Positions 62,079-64,000 of a DNA stretch of 64,000 nt are shown piece by piece. The number at the start of each line of letters is the position of its first letter. Within the stretch, counting starts at the first letter, position 1. The position numbers and the translations under genes were made by a program. This DNA comes from Chitinophaga sp. 180180018-3. Its GTDB lineage: Bacteria > Bacteroidota > Bacteroidia > Chitinophagales > Chitinophagaceae. The stretch covers positions 3,038,001-3,102,000 of the forward strand of contig NZ_CP140772.1 of assembly GCF_037893185.1 (NCBI RefSeq). The letters are read 5' to 3'. The notes below the pieces were generated by a model. It saw only the letters and a program-made list of their open reading frames with translations. It did not search any database and was not told the DNA's origin.

Positions 62079-63239
62079 TTAGAAACTATTGTAGAACACT
62101 TCCAGATCCCGGCTGAGCTTATCATATATAGGCCGGGTGAACTCCATAAACAGGTCCGATGGCGGAGGAGGCGGTATATCACGGCCGCCGATCAGTAATT
62201 TGTCTTCATCACTCAACGCCCTTGCATCTCCTCTATACGTGCCAAACTGATTTTGCCAGGTATAACTTCCCGGAATGCGATCGCTTCTTAATAACTGACC
62301 GTTGGTAGTGTTGGTGATCTGGTAATCCAGCAACCCCCTGGATACTACTGTTTTTTTGGTAATGAACAGGGTGGCTCTCACAGTTTCATAAAGATCGATC
62401 ACCCTGCCGCTTGTATCTTTGGTGCTGCCTGTTACAATTTCTTTTGAAACATCGCGCTGGAAGCGGTCTACATAGGTTTGTCCCACTTCAAAATCGTAAA
62501 ATCTTAACGCTATATATTCATCCGGGCGGATGTTATCGTTCCTGGCAATGCGTTCGTCGTAGAATTGAACAAACTGGTTAATATTACGTGTTTGCAGATT
62601 TCTCACGAGATAATCCCGGAACTGGTCGGCACTGAACTGGAAGAATGGGGAGCGTACTTCGATCTGACTTACCACCACGTTGATAACCCCCAGCTGGAAG
62701 GCTTCATCGCGGCGTTCTTTCGCATCGCGGTAATTGGGAACCAGTTTGAGCGCAGCCGCAAATTCATCATAGGCCTGTCGTGCGCTGGTCTTATCTCCCC
62801 GGTCGAGCAGGGTCATGCCCCTGTCGTACCGCGCCTCTGCAGCATTTTCCTGTGCTCCAGTGATGGCATCCCGGTAATCTTTTGGTTGTACCAGCCGCAT
62901 GGCAGCAGGGGAGCTGTGAATAGCCGTATACAGCTGCTGTAACGCCCTGTATTCAGTTCTTACATTTTCCCATTTAAGTTGATTATTGGAACGGAGAAAA
63001 GCATTTACCCTGCCTTCATGGATTTCCTGTGCGTGATCATAGGCGGGAGCCAGTAATCGGGCTGCCGTTTCATCCTGTGGCTTGCGCTGTAGTTTTTTTA
63101 CAAATGCCAGCACGGCGTCATCATATCTGCCTTTATTATATAATTTTTCTCCCGATTTGCAGGATAGGAATAATACATACAAAATAACGGTAGTTGCTCG
63201 CAGCAGTAGCCAGGGCAATGGTTTTCTCATGGGGTTCAT
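62079..63239 (-). CDS. TPR-containing lipoprotein of unknown function
   Basis: About 386 residues (a start three codons later is also possible). The lipobox is LYVLFLSC. Then KLYNKGRYDDAVLAFVKKLQ and further TPR-like helices, with ARYDRGMTLLDRGDKTSARQ at about 135. The C-terminal half (VVVSQIEVRSPFFQFSADQF onward) is unlike TPRs; I do not recognise it. It is anchored in a membrane facing the periplasm and probably scaffolds an envelope complex. smpB lies 20 bases upstream in the same direction, so the two may be cotranscribed. Confidence 0.65.
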   Translation of the reverse strand: MNPMRKPLPWLLLRATTVILYVLFLSCKSGEKLYNKGRYDDAVLAFVKKLQRKPQDETAARLLAPAYDHAQEIHEGRVNAFLRSNNQLKWENVRTEYRALQQLYTAIHSSPAAMRLVQPKDYRDAITGAQENAAEARYDRGMTLLDRGDKTSARQAYDEFAAALKLVPNYRDAKERRDEAFQLGVINVVVSQIEVRSPFFQFSADQFRDYLVRNLQTRNINQFVQFYDERIARNDNIRPDEYIALRFYDFEVGQTYVDRFQRDVSKEIVTGSTKDTSGRVIDLYETVRATLFITKKTVVSRGLLDYQITNTTNGQLLRSDRIPGSYTWQNQFGTYRGDARALSDEDKLLIGGRDIPPPPPSDLFMEFTRPIYDKLSRDLEVFYNSF

Positions 63240-63259
63240 ATATGAGGTCTGTTTGCAGG

Positions 63260-63697
63260 TTATTTATATTGCCGTCTTAATTCGCGGTCGGCTTCCCGTT
63301 GCTTGATAGAATCCCGCTTATCGTGTAGTTTTTTACCTCTGCCTACTCCGATTTCCATTTTTGCCAATCCTTTATCGGAGACGAATATACGCAGTGGTAT
63401 GATCGTATAGCCCCGGTCTTTGAGCCTGTTTTCGATTTTTCTCAATTCCCGTTTTGTCAATAACAGCTTGCGTTCCCGTAAAGGGTCATGATTAAAAGAA
63501 GTACCATGAGAATAGTGTGCGATATGCAGACTTCTCACATATAACTCTCCTTTGTTAAAATAGCAGAATGAATCATTAAAGCTCACTTTCCCGGCACGGA
63601 TCGACTTTATTTCAGTGCCCAGCAAAACCATCCCTGCAACGTATTTATCTTCAATTGCGTACTCGTAATATGCCGATCTGTTCTTTAACTCCGCCAT
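63260..63697 (-). CDS. smpB: SsrA-binding protein SmpB
   Basis: About 145 residues, the partner of tmRNA in ribosome rescue. Hallmarks: YYEYAIEDKYVAGMVLLGTE, IKSIRAGKVSFNDSF, LLLTKRELRKIE, YTIIPLRIF, and the basic tail KLHDKRDSIKQREADRELRR that enters the mRNA channel. The length is normal. Only 14 bases separate its ATG from inverted repeat H, so its promoter must lie within or beyond the repeat, or it is read through from accD. Confidence 0.97.
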   Translation of the reverse strand: MAELKNRSAYYEYAIEDKYVAGMVLLGTEIKSIRAGKVSFNDSFCYFNKGELYVRSLHIAHYSHGTSFNHDPLRERKLLLTKRELRKIENRLKDRGYTIIPLRIFVSDKGLAKMEIGVGRGKKLHDKRDSIKQREADRELRRQYK

Positions 63698-63711
63698 AGT
63701 TGTGGAATTAC

Positions 63712-63821
63712 GAATTAGGAATTAGGAATTACGAATTATAAGCGGAGAGTTAAGCGAACACTGATATATTAATACCCGCTAACATCTCCGCTTATAATTC
63801 GTAATTCGTAATTCTTAATTT
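63712..63821. repeat. stop-adjacent long inverted repeat H
   Basis: A perfect 23-bp stem (63726-63748 with 63785-63807) extends outward to 63712 and 63821 with one mismatch and two G-U pairs, and inward with bulges. The outer arm has GAATTACGAATTAC words, as in repeat A; the core on the accD side reads GCGGAGATGTTAGCGGGT. The accD stop codon (63815-63817) is inside the arm. Confidence 0.88.
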
Positions 63822-64000
63822 TTAAAAAGCGTTAGCAAACTTGCCAACTTCGTCTTTAATTCTTTCCTGTCCATGATAAAATCCAGGAAGCCATGCTCCA
63901 ACAGGAACTCTGCGCTCTGGAAACCGGCAGGCAAATCTTTTTTAATAGTTTCTTTAATGATCCTGGGGCCTGCAAAACCAATCAGGGCGCCTGGTTCCGC
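63815..64000 (-). CDS. accD: acetyl-CoA carboxylase carboxyltransferase beta subunit, C-terminal part
   Basis: 61 codons plus stop; the gene continues beyond the right edge. [19 protein letters not shown] and [20 protein letters not shown] are the well-known C-terminus of AccD, which with AccA moves CO2 from biotin to acetyl-CoA in the first step of fatty-acid synthesis. The stop TAA is supplied by an ATTAAGAATT word of inverted repeat H, and the preceding Lys-Asn may be an extension caused by that repeat. Confidence 0.95.
   Translation of the reverse strand, partial: AEPGALIGFAGPRIIKETIKKDLPAGFQSAEFLLEHGFLDFIMDRKELKTKLASLLTLFKN

Noticed and set aside
1..64000. CRISPR array, prophage, IS element, tRNA or rRNA
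   Set aside because: No spaced direct-repeat array, transposase or integrase motif, or cloverleaf was seen on either strand by reading; a covariance-model scan was not possible here.

Overview
The window looks like chromosomal DNA of a Bacteroidota bacterium, most likely Chitinophagaceae (Chitinophaga-like). The evidence is two SusC/SusD pairs, four ECF sigma factors (one cut by the left edge), three FecR-type anti-sigma factors, GH28 and GH43 enzymes, and promoters of the Bacteroidota form (TTTG, about 20 bases, TAnnTTTG). I see no rRNA, tRNA, CRISPR array, transposase or prophage gene.

Layout. 1-6.0 kb: the end of a YciI/sigma-factor pair, a Wzi/RemB-like outer-membrane protein, a GH28 enzyme, a YjaB-like acetyltransferase and two small BON proteins. 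6.4-13.5 kb: a two-gene operon in which a TonB-receptor barrel without a plug is followed four bases later by a thioester alpha-2-macroglobulin that carries a SusC-type regulatory domain and plug inside it. 13.6-16.0 kb: an sdpR-sdpI-hydrolase operon with a clear operator. 16.1-18.8 kb: sigma factor, FecR and a small outer-membrane protein with an STN domain. 18.9-24.8 kb: a methyltransferase, a fatty-acid hydroxylase family protein, a cold-shock-domain protein and a tricorn-like protease. 24.9-31.9 kb: a complete sigma-FecR-SusC-SusD locus. 31.9-41 kb: an outer-membrane protein, a TetR-FabF pair, a MacB/FtsX permease, a GIY-YIG protein, a second TetR, a GH43 enzyme and an MFS exporter. 41-45 kb: a LysR regulator facing a sigma-FecR-AraC-like operon that has no receptor. 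45-55 kb: a DEAD-box helicase, oxidoreductases, an HxlR regulator, an inward-rectifier K+ channel, a solute symporter, a MarR-GNAT fusion, DinB, an acyl-CoA carboxylase subunit and RNase HI. 55.2-60.4 kb: a long leader with a tiny five-cysteine peptide, then the second SusC/SusD pair. 60.4-64 kb: a lipoprotein, a truncated methyltransferase remnant, thioredoxin, a TPR lipoprotein, smpB and the 3' end of accD.

Three things stand out. (1) The plugless barrel and the plug-bearing macroglobulin read as one outer-membrane machine in which the plug is supplied by a second protein. (2) The 21-codon Cys-Cys-Cys-Cys-Cys peptide between a good promoter and susC looks like a cysteine-sensing attenuator. 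(3) Eight long, nearly perfect inverted repeats sit immediately after stop codons. All eight lie between genes that point the same way, and several share a core close to GAGATCTTAGCGGAT; I know of no named family that matches them.

All function calls come from reading the translated sequence and recalling families; no database search was run.
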